Positions 17,679 to 26,486 of a stretch of DNA of 64,000 nucleotides are shown here, piece by piece. Made by a program: the position numbers and the translations under genes. The notes under the pieces are model-generated. The model was not told the origin of the DNA. It did not search any database and saw nothing but the letters and a program-made list of their open reading frames with translations. How positions within the stretch are numbered: the first letter of the stretch is position 1; each line of letters opens with the position of its first letter. The DNA comes from Clostridium sp. JN-9 (lineage in GTDB: Bacteria; Bacillota; Clostridia; Clostridiales; Clostridiaceae), in contig NZ_CP035280.1 in NCBI RefSeq assembly GCF_004103695.1, forward strand, positions 1,798,001-1,862,000, written 5' to 3'.

Positions 17679-19370
17679 TTACATTTTCTCTACTACATCT
17701 ATTCCAATTAAGTATAGAGCATTTTTTATAACTGTACATGCGGCTTCAACTAGTTTTAATCTTGCATCTTTGGTTGCAGTGTCTTCAGTGTTTAAAATAT
17801 TACATGAATTATAAAATTTATTAAATGCCTTAGCAACTTCTATTACATATCTTGTAACAATTGAAGGTTCAAGTTTATCAATGGACAGATCTATTGAATT
17901 TTTAAAACCTGCCAAAAGTTTTACTAACTCGAATTCCTCCTTTGAATTTAATTTTGAGTAATCTGGCTGACCTTCTATATTATCTGCCTTTCTCAATATG
18001 CTTTTCCCTCTGGCATAGCTATATTGAACGTATGGTCCTGTTTCTCCTTCAAAACTTAAAATTTCATCCCAGTCAAATACAATATCTCTTTCTCTGTTAT
18101 TTCTCAGATAAGCAAATATCATTGCTCCTACTCCAACTTTTTTAGCAACGGTTTCTTTGTCCTCTAAATCAGGGCTTTTCTCATTTATTATTTCACGTAT
18201 CTTTTCTATAGACTGATTTAATAAATCCTCTAAGAATATAACGTCTCCTTTTCTTGTGGACAGCTTTTTATCTGTAAATCTTACTAAGCCAAAGCCAATG
18301 TGTATGCAGTCATCTGCCCAGTCATATCCCATTAATTTAAGTACCTTAAAAAATTGCTTAAAATGAAGTGATTGATCCATACCAACCACATATATGCTCT
18401 TATAAAAGTTATATGTTTTTTTTCTATATATAGCTGCTGCCAGATCTCTTGTAGCATATATTGTTGCACCATCTGCTTTTTTTATTATACATGGCGGCAT
18501 ATTATAATCATCAAGCATTACTACTTTAGCTCCGTTACTTTCAACTAATAAGCCCTTCTTATCAATTTCTTCTACAACTGCATCCATCTTATCATTATAA
18601 AAGCTTTCGCCAGTATAATAATCAAAATCAACACCTAATAAATCATATATCCTTTTAAATTCAACTAAGCTTAAATCCCTGAATTTTTTCCATAATGTTA
18701 CTTCCTCTTCGCATCCATCTTCCAGCTTTTTAAAATAACCCCTGGCCTCATCGTTAAGGCTGGGATCTTTTTCTGCTTCTTCATGGAATTTTACATAAAT
18801 TCTTAATGATTCTTTTATAGGATCCTTTTTTAAAGCTTCATCATTTGACCATCTTTTATAGGCTGAAATTAGTTTTCCAAATTGTGTTCCCCAGTCACCT
18901 AGATGATTTATTCCAATGCTGTGGTACCCCTCGAAATTTAATATTTTATATAGAGAATTTCCAATGGCAGTAGTAAATAAATGACCTACATGGAATGGCT
19001 TTGCAATGTTAGGTGATGAATAATCAATAGTAATATTTCTGCCCTGGCCGTCATTTGATGATCCATATTTATCACCCTGACTTAATACTTTTTCAATTGT
19101 ATCTTTAGAGAATAAAGATTTATCCATAAAAAAATTAAGATAAGGCCCAAGATTCTCCACTTTTTCAAAGCCATCTTTATTTATTTTTTCACTTAAATCT
19201 TTAGCAATGGCATTAGGTGATTTCTTAAATACTTTTGCCAGCTGAAAACATGGAAATGCATAATCTCCCATATCTGCTCTAGGCGGTACTTCTATTAATT
19301 CCTCTATAGTCTTTAAATCTAAATCCACATTTTCTTTAATTCTTTCTGATATTATTTTTTTATAATCCAT
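17679..19370 (-). CDS. argS: Arginyl-tRNA synthetase
   Basis: This 563-residue class I synthetase attaches arginine to tRNA-Arg. The HIGH-type motif is in [13 protein letters not shown] (about 120-132). The family-specific [14 protein letters not shown] replaces the KMSKS loop (about 373-386), and the C-terminal anticodon-binding DALR-type domain ends [12 protein letters not shown]. The length is normal, so the nearby IS did not truncate it; its TSD begins 18 bp past the stop. Expression is controlled by the T-box at 19417-19685. Confidence 0.97.
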   Translation of the reverse strand: MDYKKIISERIKENVDLDLKTIEELIEVPPRADMGDYAFPCFQLAKVFKKSPNAIAKDLSEKINKDGFEKVENLGPYLNFFMDKSLFSKDTIEKVLSQGDKYGSSNDGQGRNITIDYSSPNIAKPFHVGHLFTTAIGNSLYKILNFEGYHSIGINHLGDWGTQFGKLISAYKRWSNDEALKKDPIKESLRIYVKFHEEAEKDPSLNDEARGYFKKLEDGCEEEVTLWKKFRDLSLVEFKRIYDLLGVDFDYYTGESFYNDKMDAVVEEIDKKGLLVESNGAKVVMLDDYNMPPCIIKKADGATIYATRDLAAAIYRKKTYNFYKSIYVVGMDQSLHFKQFFKVLKLMGYDWADDCIHIGFGLVRFTDKKLSTRKGDVIFLEDLLNQSIEKIREIINEKSPDLEDKETVAKKVGVGAMIFAYLRNNRERDIVFDWDEILSFEGETGPYVQYSYARGKSILRKADNIEGQPDYSKLNSKEEFELVKLLAGFKNSIDLSIDKLEPSIVTRYVIEVAKAFNKFYNSCNILNTEDTATKDARLKLVEAACTVIKNALYLIGIDVVEKM

Positions 19371-19416
19371 AAATACACCTCCAAATAAAATGTTGTAATT
19401 TTAACATAACTTAAAT

Positions 19417-19685
19417 ATAAAAAACCCGTCTCTTATATATTAATAAGAGACGGGAAATATCCGCGGTACCACTCTACTTGATTCATAAACTAAATACATT
19501 ATATAAATCCAGCTTTAAACTTTAACGCAGTTAACGGTTCATATATGCTTTTAACAGCTTTCTTAATGAACTTCTCAAAGGCTCTTTTCCAGAATATTTA
19601 TTCTACAGGCTCTCACCATCCCTGCTCGCTGAACACAGAAAATAATATAAACTGTACTGTCCTTATCAATGAATATTTCATATAT
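19417..19685 (-). promoter_or_regulatory. T-box riboswitch upstream of argS
   Basis: On the reverse strand the leader contains the T-box sequence AGAGTGGTACCGCGG (complement of 19461-19475) and a perfect terminator (CCCGTCTCTTA/TAAGAGACGGG, 19425-19454) with a T run. The stem I features AAGGACAGTACAG and GGGATGGTGAGAGCC also appear. In the specifier loop, GAAAAGAG opposite ACAGTA can present AGA (complement of 19583-19585), an arginine codon that matches the gene. Uncharged tRNA-Arg would pair with it and prevent termination. Confidence 0.93.
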
Positions 19686-19691
19686 TATCTG

Positions 19692-19720
19692 ATTATATAT
19701 TTTTTATTATAATATGTCAA
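19692..19720 (-). promoter_or_regulatory. Promoter of the argS T-box transcript
   Basis: On the reverse strand a perfect TTGACA (19715-19720) and TATAAT (19692-19697) are 17 bp apart. The start site would be near 19685. Confidence 0.9.
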
Positions 19721-19763
19721 TATGCAGCTGTTAAATACTTCCTTTAACTGTATCTAGTAGACT

Positions 19764-21029
19764 TTAGTAATTAAATCCTAAGAAATTAGCAAATAATAAT
19801 AAATTCAGTATTATTACAATTGCTGCAGTAACTATTAATAAAATCTTATCCAGCTTAGTATTTACAAATTCACCCATAACCTTTTTTGATGAAGTTAAAA
19901 ATATCTGAAGTATAATTGTTATGGGCAGCTGTATACTTAATATCATTTGAGATATTACTAATCCATTAAATGGATTTGAAATAAATAATATTATTATACC
20001 TGCAGCTAATATTGTAATTAGTACACCATAACTTGTATGCTTATCATGAATATCATATGGTTCTTTATATATCCCTGCAAAAATACTTCCTCCTGCCATA
20101 CCTGCTGTAATGCTAGAAGAAATTCCTGAAAATAATAGTGCAACAGCAAAAACAACTGCAGAAGAACTGCCTATAAGAGGTATCAGCATTTGCTGAGCCT
20201 GATTTAGTTCAGTTACTTTAATTCCATGGCTGTTGAATGTGGCAGCAGCTACAATTATCATTGCACTGTTAATAGCCCAGCCTATAATCATTGAAAGTAA
20301 TGTATCTAAGAACTCATATTTTAATTGATGCTTTATGATTTTTTTATCTTTCAAATTCCACTGCCTGCTTTGAATAACTTCTGAATGGAGAAAGAGATTA
20401 TGAGGCATTACAACTGCACCTAGAACACTCATAATAATTGGCAATGAACCTGAGGGGATGGATGGTTTAACCCAGCCAATTGCTGCTTCCTTCCATGTAA
20501 CATTAACCATGGCTAATTCGAAAATGAAAGAAGCTCCTATAATTGATACGAAACCTATAATCCACTTTTCAAGTTTTTTATATGAATTAGTAAATAGCAT
20601 CCATAAGATTACAACTACCATTATAATTGCACCTATTTTTATAGGTAAGTGAAATAACATATTTAATGCTATGGCACCTCCTAATAACTCTGCCAGAGCT
20701 GTTGACACGGATGCAGCTAATGCAGTGAAAAGCACAAATTTTGAAACTTTATTATTCATAAATATGCTTGCTGCTTCAGAAAGGCAATAACCAGTAGTTA
20801 TTCCAAGGTGTGCTGCATTATGCTGCAGTATAATAAGCATTATTGTTGATAATGTAACCATCCATAGCAGCTTATAGCCATAATCACTTCCAGCAGAAAC
20901 ATTTGATGCCCAATTTCCAGGGTCAATAAATCCAACAGCAACTAAAAATCCAGGACCAATATATTTTATAAAGTCCAAAGCCATAAAATCCGGCTTTTGT
21001 TTATCGTTAAAAAATTTTTTTATGTTCAC
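19764..21029 (-). CDS. mntH: NRAMP-family Mn2+/Fe2+ transporter
   Basis: The 421-residue membrane protein has about 11 helices. The first conserved metal-binding helix is GFLVAVGFIDPGNWASNVSAGSDYGY (DPGN at about 37-40). MPHNLFLHSEVIQSR (about 211-225) holds the second signature with the MPH motif. NRAMP proteins import Mn2+ or Fe2+ with protons. It is a single gene with no MntR-type box found in the short upstream gap. Choosing Mn2+ over Fe2+ as the substrate is an inference from the family. Confidence 0.92.
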   Translation of the reverse strand: MNIKKFFNDKQKPDFMALDFIKYIGPGFLVAVGFIDPGNWASNVSAGSDYGYKLLWMVTLSTIMLIILQHNAAHLGITTGYCLSEAASIFMNNKVSKFVLFTALAASVSTALAELLGGAIALNMLFHLPIKIGAIIMVVVILWMLFTNSYKKLEKWIIGFVSIIGASFIFELAMVNVTWKEAAIGWVKPSIPSGSLPIIMSVLGAVVMPHNLFLHSEVIQSRQWNLKDKKIIKHQLKYEFLDTLLSMIIGWAINSAMIIVAAATFNSHGIKVTELNQAQQMLIPLIGSSSAVVFAVALLFSGISSSITAGMAGGSIFAGIYKEPYDIHDKHTSYGVLITILAAGIIILFISNPFNGLVISQMILSIQLPITIILQIFLTSSKKVMGEFVNTKLDKILLIVTAAIVIILNLLLFANFLGFNY

Positions 21030-21068
21030 ATTTCATCATTCCTTTACAATACCGTTATTCTGCAAAAA

Positions 21069-21090
21069 AGATGCAATATACATTGCATCT
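21069..21090 (-). terminator. Terminator after the NUDIX gene
   Basis: AGATGCAAT/ATTGCATCT forms a 9-bp stem with a 4-base loop, followed by TTTTTT on the reverse strand. It overlaps the stop codon of the NUDIX gene. Confidence 0.85.
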
Positions 21091-21505
21091 AAATATTATT
21101 GCTGATTAAAAAATTATTTGCTTTATATAAAACTTTTTTTAGATTTTCAAATTTTAATTTGTCATATGCATCATTAAAACACATCCATGCATAACCTTTC
21201 AATTCTTCAAACTGGCAGCAAATATCAAATGAGTCTGCCTTGGCTAAAAACAAAACTACAGTTTTTTTTATATCTTTGCCTATATTATAACTGACTTCTT
21301 CCCTGAAATTATCTATAAAGCTAACTTTAAGGCCGGTTTCTTCATATATTTCACGGGCAGCTGTTTCATATTCATTTTCATTTAATTCCATATGTCCTTT
21401 TGGAAATCCCCAAAAGTTGCTTCTGGTGCTTTGTATTATTAAAAATTCAGTTTTTGATTTATTTTTAATAAAAATCACTGCTCCGCAAGATTTTTCATCC
21501 TCCAT
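21089..21505 (-). CDS. NUDIX hydrolase
   Basis: This 138-residue protein carries the NUDIX box as GHMELNENEYETAAREIYEETGLKV (about 37-61; G-x5-E-x7-REVxEExG with Ile replacing Val). The opening KSCGAVIFIKNKSKTEFLIIQS is usual for the Ap4A-hydrolase-like bis(5'-nucleosyl)-tetraphosphatase group. It hydrolyses nucleoside diphosphates linked to another moiety; the particular substrate is inferred only loosely. The start follows AAGGAGGC. Confidence 0.88.
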   Translation of the reverse strand: MEDEKSCGAVIFIKNKSKTEFLIIQSTRSNFWGFPKGHMELNENEYETAAREIYEETGLKVSFIDNFREEVSYNIGKDIKKTVVLFLAKADSFDICCQFEELKGYAWMCFNDAYDKLKFENLKKVLYKANNFLISNNI

Positions 21506-21589
21506 AAAAATGCCTCCTTATATAAGGTAACATGAATATGCTATATAATTAGTATACTTTAAAAACAATGATTTTACAATTTTTTTAAC

Positions 21590-22483
21590 CTAAAGCTGCT
21601 CAATTATATGGTGCTGTCTTTCCTTCCCAATGAAGAATACTGCTATTGCTCCAGATCCTCCGTAGGTACCAACAACTGGTCCTATGTCACTTATTATAAA
21701 ATCTTTTACATTGATGCTGCTTTCAATTCTTTCTTTAAGTCTAATTGCTTCATCAAGGCAGTTACCATGGCTTATAAATATTGTCTGCTCCTCAGGGTTA
21801 ATAATTCTTTCTACTACTATTTCATAAATTTTATCAATAGCTTTTTTTCTTCCTCTGACTTTTAAAACTGGTATTACTCTGCCTTCATGATTTAAAGTTA
21901 AAATAGGTTTTATGTGGAGAACCATTCCAAACATTGCTGCAGTGGAGGATATTCTTCCCCCTCTTTTTACATAGATCAAATCATCAACTGTCATGTATGT
22001 GTTAAGATGCTGCTTATTTCCTTCAAAATAATTAATAATTTCTTCCATGGACTTTCCTGATTCTTTAAGATCTATTGCTTTTACTACGCACAATCCTAAT
22101 CCTAAGGATGCAGTTAAAACATCTAAAATATATATATTTGCTTTTTTATTTTCTTCCAGCACCATTTGTCTTGCCATGTTTGCACTGTTTATTGTGCCGC
22201 TGAGGCCTGATGAAACACATAAATAAAGAATATCTTTATTTTCATTAATAAGCCTTGTAAATAATGTGTAGAAAGCATCTGTACTAGGCTGAGATGTTTT
22301 GGGAATAATACCTCTTTCCATACCATCATAAAAATCTTTAAAGCTTAAGCTTTTCCCAAAGTCATCAATATATTCTTTCTCATGAAAAATACATGTTAAA
22401 TTTACAATATTTATTTTTTTTTCATTCACATAGCTTATTGGTAAATCACAGCAGGAATCGGTTACTATTTCAAATTCTCTCAT
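21590..22483 (-). CDS. DegV family fatty-acid-binding protein
   Basis: The 297-residue protein shows the DegV pattern: IVTDSCCDLP near the start, KTSQPSTDAFYTLF (lipid-carboxylate contact region) at about 77-90, and SSGLSGTINSAN at about 107-118, which is the conserved fatty-acid head-group loop. DegV (FakB-like) proteins hold a fatty acid for the FakA kinase, although many relatives lack assigned partners and no fakA is in the window. It is the last gene of a degV-padR-degV operon. Confidence 0.9.
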   Translation of the reverse strand: MREFEIVTDSCCDLPISYVNEKKINIVNLTCIFHEKEYIDDFGKSLSFKDFYDGMERGIIPKTSQPSTDAFYTLFTRLINENKDILYLCVSSGLSGTINSANMARQMVLEENKKANIYILDVLTASLGLGLCVVKAIDLKESGKSMEEIINYFEGNKQHLNTYMTVDDLIYVKRGGRISSTAAMFGMVLHIKPILTLNHEGRVIPVLKVRGRKKAIDKIYEIVVERIINPEEQTIFISHGNCLDEAIRLKERIESSINVKDFIISDIGPVVGTYGGSGAIAVFFIGKERQHHIIEQL

Positions 22484-22508
22484 TTTAAATTCCTTTCTTA
22501 ATAGAAAT

Positions 22509-22961
22509 TTATTTTTTATATAAATCGTTGTATACTATTTCAAAAACCTGTAATGCTTCTTCAATTTTACCTTTTAGCATTTTTTTCTTATGATCTAATT
22601 CGGCTCTTCCTGCATCTGTTATGGTATAAATTTTTTGCATTTGCTTTTTTGTATCATCCCATTTTCCTGTTACAAATTTATTCTTTTCCAGCTTTTTTAA
22701 AATTGGGTATATCCCGCCTGTACTAGGAATCCATAAAGCATGAGTATGCTCTCCTATCTGGTGAGCTAAGTCATTGCCATTTGTAGCACCTAAACTTAAA
22801 ATGTATAGTGCATATAATGGCAGAAGACCTTTTGTAAATACTTGTCCTACAGCCTCTTTTTCCTTTTTAACTTTTTTTAATTCAGCTAACTTTTTCTTAT
22901 ATTCTTCATACAGTCTTTTTTCTTCAGCTTTAGTGTCTAAATCAGAATCAAATTTTGCCAT
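22509..22961 (-). CDS. PadR-family transcriptional regulator
   Basis: The 150-residue protein has a charged coiled-coil-like N-terminal extension (about 10-40, AEEKRLYEEYKKKLAELKKVKKEKE). A PadR winged helix follows (LYILSLGATNGNDLAHQIGEH and STGGIYPILKKLEKNKFVTGKW, about 55-100) with a dimerising C-terminal helix. It lies 3 bp from the upstream degV and 25 bp from the downstream one. The 34-bp palindrome over the operon promoter is the likely operator, so autoregulation is plausible. The ligand is unknown and might be a lipid, judged from the neighbours. Confidence 0.88.
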   Translation of the reverse strand: MAKFDSDLDTKAEEKRLYEEYKKKLAELKKVKKEKEAVGQVFTKGLLPLYALYILSLGATNGNDLAHQIGEHTHALWIPSTGGIYPILKKLEKNKFVTGKWDDTKKQMQKIYTITDAGRAELDHKKKMLKGKIEEALQVFEIVYNDLYKK

Positions 22962-22964
22962 ATG

Positions 22965-23819
22965 TTAGTCCGGCTCCTCAACCAATACCAAGCCAATGAG
23001 ACCAGGACCGCTGTGAACCCCTGAAACAGGACTTATACATCCGCCCCAGGTTGATGAGATTACATTTGTTTTTTCTTTAATTTGCATGTATACCTTTTTG
23101 GCTTCTTCTTCACCATTACCATGCATTACATAAATGGAACATTTATTTTTACTTAAAATTTCCTCTCCAATGCTTACAAGTCTGTTAAGTGCTTGTTTTT
23201 TCCCTCTTACTTTGTCATATGTGAAATATTTTCCGTCTTTGCTATCTATGGAGATAATTGGTTTTATATTTAATAATTCTGCAATTGTTCCTGAAACTTT
23301 ACCAATTCTTCCTCCCTTTTTTAGATATTCTAAAGTTCCAACTACAAAAAACAAATGTATTCTTTTCTTTATTGAAGGAATTGCTTCTATAATCTCATCG
23401 AAGCTTTTTCCTTTTTCAGCAAGCTTTGCACATTCAACAACTAAAGCTCCTTCGCCAACAGAAATAGACTGAGAATCACAAATAAATGTCCTTAAATTTG
23501 GGTGGTTTTCACTGACAACTTGAATACCGTTATAAATACCAGATAACCCTGTAGATAGAACAATTGCAATAACCTCTTTGCACCCTTTTTCTTCGATTTC
23601 ATGAAACATTTCTTCCATATCATCCATGGAAGGCATTGATGAAGTAGGTATTTCAGTTGCTAAATTATTGTATACTTCTTCTGGTGTTATTTCGAATTTA
23701 TCCCTATATTCCCTGTCCTTATATATTATCCTGAATGGTAGTACATTTATGTTGTATTGTTTTATTATTTCTTCCGGCAAATCACAGGTTGTATCAGTAA
23801 TTATAGCTATATTACTCAA
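22965..23819 (-). CDS. DegV family fatty-acid-binding protein (first of operon)
   Basis: The 284-residue DegV protein has ITDTTCDLPEEII at the start, TSSMPSMDDMEEMF near 58-71 and STGLSGIYNGIQV near 89-101, which form the fatty-acid-binding signature. It starts with TTG at 23817-23819 behind GGGAGG. It is the promoter-proximal gene of degV-padR-degV. The two DegV proteins differ widely, so they are old paralogues and may bind different acyl chains. Confidence 0.9.
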   Translation of the reverse strand: MSNIAIITDTTCDLPEEIIKQYNINVLPFRIIYKDREYRDKFEITPEEVYNNLATEIPTSSMPSMDDMEEMFHEIEEKGCKEVIAIVLSTGLSGIYNGIQVVSENHPNLRTFICDSQSISVGEGALVVECAKLAEKGKSFDEIIEAIPSIKKRIHLFFVVGTLEYLKKGGRIGKVSGTIAELLNIKPIISIDSKDGKYFTYDKVRGKKQALNRLVSIGEEILSKNKCSIYVMHGNGEEEAKKVYMQIKEKTNVISSTWGGCISPVSGVHSGPGLIGLVLVEEPD

Positions 23820-23852
23820 ATTATTATCCTCCCTTAATTTATTAATTTTATT

Positions 23853-23886
23853 ATATCACTATTGATACATATATCAATAGTGATAT
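23853..23886 (-). promoter_or_regulatory. Palindromic operator over the degV-padR promoter
   Basis: The 15-bp arm ATATCACTATTGATA (23853-23867) is followed after CATA by its exact complement (23872-23886). A third half-site, CACTATTGATA, lies at 23890-23900. On the reverse strand the palindrome overlaps a -35 (TTGATA) and a -10 (TATAAT) 16 bp apart, so binding would block transcription. PadR proteins bind such ATAC/ATATC-type dyads. The link to the PadR gene in this operon is inferred. Confidence 0.75.
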
Positions 23887-23947
23887 ATAGCACTATTGAT
23901 ATTGTTATAATATTATATTAACCATTTTATTAATGATTATTAAAAAA

Positions 23948-23987
23948 GAGCCCTGCATCAGCAGTTTTAACTGCTAATGCAGGGCTC
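23948..23987. terminator. Long perfect hairpin, terminator-like
   Basis: GAGCCCTGCAT..AGCAGTT pairs with AACTGCT..ATGCAGGGCTC, a stem of about 18 bp with one mismatch. It lies between the start region of the degV operon and the 3' end of the zinc-ribbon gene, with a T-rich run on the reverse strand. Its stem sequence recurs inside the repeat block at 24846-24873. Confidence 0.75.
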
Positions 23988-23993
23988 CTTATT

Positions 23994-24404
23994 TTACGTT
24001 CTATATTTGAATTGAAATGAGCATTTAGGACATGTGACAACTATATTTCCCTTATGCTTTGGCAACCTTAACTTTTGTGTACAATGGGGACATCTTGTTA
24101 TTTTGAAGTCTTTTCTTTGCGATAAATTTGATATCAGCTGTTTAATTGAGTTATTAAATCTGTAAAAAAGCCTTTTTTGTTTAACCCTGGAGAACCAATA
24201 TTGGATGTTCCTGCAAAAGTTTTCAAAATTCATTTCCTCCTGAGTTCTTTTAATAATGTTTTTAGACTGTGTTCTCCAAAATGCATATATAACAATTGGC
24301 AGACCTATAAATGCACCGTATCTATATAAACAAAATAGTAAACCTATTGCTATTAATATTTTTGATAATTTATCCCACCCATATACACTTTCTGATCTAT
24401 TCAT
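23994..24404 (-). CDS. Membrane protein with C-terminal zinc ribbon
   Basis: The 136-residue frame (ATG 24402-24404, with GGGAG about 12 bases before) has hydrophobic segments at about 11-38, a basic middle, and a C-terminal CPHCTQKLRLPKHKGNIVVTCPKC-type pattern of two CxxC pairs that should bind zinc. A longer version starting at 24455 is possible, but no ribosome binding site favours it. It resembles small clostridial membrane zinc-ribbon proteins of unknown role. Confidence 0.75.
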   Translation of the reverse strand: MNRSESVYGWDKLSKILIAIGLLFCLYRYGAFIGLPIVIYAFWRTQSKNIIKRTQEEMNFENFCRNIQYWFSRVKQKRLFYRFNNSIKQLISNLSQRKDFKITRCPHCTQKLRLPKHKGNIVVTCPKCSFQFKYRT

Positions 24405-24692
24405 TTGACTAAAATGCTCCCTTCTTTTAATTACTACACAAAGTACATATCGCATGCTACAATTAATAATCTTATAATTATATTACCATAAAAATATTAT
24501 AGGAATTATTAATGTTTTTTTAATAATTTTTTAATAATTATTGGCAGCATTTTTTATATAGGAATAAAAGGATCAGCTTATTCTTTAAATGTAAAAATTT
24601 ATATTATGTAACATATTATTAATGTATGCATATATTAAAGTAGACAAGCTATTACTCTCCCAGGTAATTATATTAAAAGGAGTGATAATATA

Positions 24693-24806
24693 ATGAGCCA
24701 TAAACGTAATTGTTGTTGTTGTACTACTAATTCCCGATGCAGTCAAGGATCTAACATCTGGTGTATTTTAATTATACTTGGAATACTTTGTTGCAGGGGA
24801 AGATAG
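24693..24806 (+). CDS. Cys-rich small membrane protein, 37 aa
   Basis: A 37-residue frame follows AAAGGAGTGATAATATA. It begins MSHKRNCCCCTTNSRC, then has one short hydrophobic segment (WCILIILGILCC) and ends RGR. Nine Cys residues are unusual in such a short protein. The coding signal rests on the strong ribosome binding site and the absence of other genes here. Small hydrophobic Cys-rich proteins of this kind occur in clostridial spores, but the role is not established. Confidence 0.65.
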   Translation: MSHKRNCCCCTTNSRCSQGSNIWCILIILGILCCRGR

Positions 24807-24895
24807 TAGTAACTCAGTCTTGTATATATAAAGGGGCTGTCGCATTAGCAGTTAAAACTGCTGATGCAAGGCTCATTTTTTATTGAAGGCTGAAA

Positions 24896-25112
24896 CTAAA
24901 GATTAAAGATTAAAGAACAAATAATGTTGATTTTCTTACAGAAAATCTTAAAATTCAATTTGCTGAGTGAATCATGCGTTTTAAGAACCAAGGATGGCTC
25001 TAATTTCAGTTTAACTAATAGAGTTAAAAAAGGATTTGAAAAATCCAGAGCCGATAGGCTGCCCCTTAAAACCCAAAGATTAAAGTCTGTTCTTTAATCT
25101 TTCCTGCTTTAG
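24896..25112. repeat. GATTAAAG-bounded inverted-repeat unit, copy A
   Basis: It begins CTAAAGATTAAAGATTAAAG and ends in TTCTTTAATCTTTCC plus TGCTTTAG, so the ends are inverted repeats. A similar unit occurs at 59296-59432, also just left of IS1595-type remnants. No gene is visible inside. Confidence 0.6.
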
Positions 25113-25171
25113 ATATATGGCTCTTTTATTAAATAGTGTTGATAAAGTAACAAATTCCCGTTAGGGACAAG

Positions 25172-26187
25172 TCAATTAAAACTGACTTCAGCATTCCTCA
25201 TATTTATATATGTATTTTGAATATTAATTTTACTTATTGCTTCTATAAATTTACTTATTGTAGATGAAATATTATTAGAATTAGAACTCTTTAAGAATTT
25301 GAATAAGTTTAAATAATTATTTAAATATTTCGTTGCTACTCCTCTAAAACGGTATATCCATTCCATGCAGTCACATCTATATTTTACTGCTTCAGAGCTA
25401 TTATCAAGGAATTTATTAATCTCCCTTATTTTCTTTCTTTTAAAGAACATGGCAAAAAAGCTTTTCGGTCTTGAGACTGCCTGCTTATTTTTATTTAATA
25501 TTTTTCCAATATAATTTTCCATATCCATTGCATTCATACGTCCTGTGCCAACTGCTCTGGAATAAATATTTTTATGTGAATCCAGTGCTGTAATAACGCA
25601 GACTTTATTATTGCTGATATTAATGTAACTTACGCTTTGATCATGAACTCTCTTTTCATCATGTTCAATGCCTTTCTGTCCCTTCCGGGAGAATTTTAAG
25701 AAAAAATTTTCAATAATAGATTTCAAAGTAAATCAGCTATTTAAGCTTCTCAAAAAACTGTAGAAGCATCAGTATTTTTGCTCGCTTAAATAGCGATTTA
25801 CTAAATGAAATTATAAAGCTCAAACTTTCCCTGCATTTTATTTTGTTTAACCATTTTTAAAGCAGAGAGCAGCTTGTGCCTCCAGTAAAATAGTGTTACA
25901 TAAGAAACGCCAATTTCCCGGGCTGCCGCCTTAAGGGATAAGCCCTCAATGGTACACTTAATGAATGCCTCCCATTTTTCAGGGAAATGAGTCCTTGCAA
26001 TTGGCGTGTTTGTAAAATCATTAAAGGTTTTTTTGCAGCTTTTGCATATATATCTTTGTTTATCATTGTATTTTCCGTATAGCACTGTATGGGTGCAGCC
26101 ACAGTATGGGCATTTTCTTTCAGAATCATGTCTTAATGAAGCAAAATAAGATAATATATTTATATCAGTACATTTTTTATTCTCCAT
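25172..26187 (-). pseudogene. IS1595-family transposase, interrupted
   Basis: The N-terminal fragment (25801-26187) has the zinc ribbon CPYCGC..YICKSC, then the helix-turn-helix LSLKAAAREIGVSYVTLFYW, and stops at GKFEL just before the expected first catalytic Asp. A 94-bp palindrome (25719-25812) intervenes. The C-terminal fragment (25172-25726) resumes with ENFFLKFSRKGQK and ends with the family motif YRFRGVATKYLNNYL. The middle part, which should hold the second Asp and the HIQNVN-type catalytic segment, is shortened. The gene is dead. Confidence 0.85.
25719..25812. repeat. 94-bp palindromic element (MITE-like), copy A
   Basis: The arms GATTTCAAAGTAAATCAG plus CTATTTAAGC at the left pair with GCTTAAATAGCGATTTAC and following bases at the right. 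The centre is about 38 bp. It lies inside the IS1595 transposase frame and separates it into two parts. A near-identical copy is at 59770-59863 and a solitary end is at 16074-16097. TAT/ATA trimers adjoin both ends. Confidence 0.8.
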
Positions 26188-26288
26188 AGTAATCCAATCC
26201 CTTCAGTAATATGTAGGTATTTTAATTATTACCATTAGAGGATTGTCCTATTCACATCAACATTATTATTTAAAAGAGCCATAGGTGT

Positions 26289-26391
26289 CTATAGAAAGTA
26301 AATATCTAAACACCGTAGCAATCCCAAAAATCTTTGAGGATTGGATATTTTGTGACAGCCACGGTGAAGATATTTATTACTTTCTATATAG
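26289..26391. repeat. 103-bp imperfect inverted repeat
   Basis: CTATAGAAAGTAAATATCT at the left pairs with AGATATTTATTACTTTCTATATAG-type sequence at the right (16 or more matches). An inner CACCGT/ACGGTG stem and a CAATCC/GGATTG stem follow. It lies between the IS1595 remnant and the right end of the block. No gene is visible in 26188-26486. Confidence 0.65.
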
Positions 26392-26486
26392 TTAACAGTA
26401 TCGGAGAGGAATAGAGCTACACCAAAAAAATTAAAAATAAATACCAAAATATATTGCATGTAAATTAATTAGTGCGACAGCCCCTA

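Larger units (their letters stand above)
25119..26280 (-). mobile_element. IS1595-family element, decayed
   Basis: The left end GGCTCTTTTATTAAATAG and the complement of the right end GGCTCTTTTAAATAATAA are imperfect inverted repeats, each followed by GTTGAT-like sequence. The length is about 1.16 kb. The single transposase gene is disrupted. The 8-bp target duplication expected for IS1595 elements is not visible, so the ends may have been altered. Confidence 0.65.
24833..26484. mobile_element. Repeat block bounded by GGGGCTGTCGCA inverted repeats
   Basis: The left end GGGGCTGTCGCATTA and the complement of the right end GGGGCTGTCGCACTA differ at one of 15 bases. Between them lie a GATTAAAG-bounded unit, a dead IS1595-type element, a 94-bp palindrome inside its transposase and a separate 103-bp inverted repeat. 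The right terminus is 2 bp from the stop codon of the CAP-protein gene. No clear target duplication flanks the block, so it may be a decayed element or a hotspot. Confidence 0.7.

Noticed and set aside
17679-17700. argS truncated by the second IS4 copy
   Set aside because: argS has its normal length and C-terminal sequence; the IS duplication begins after the stop codon.
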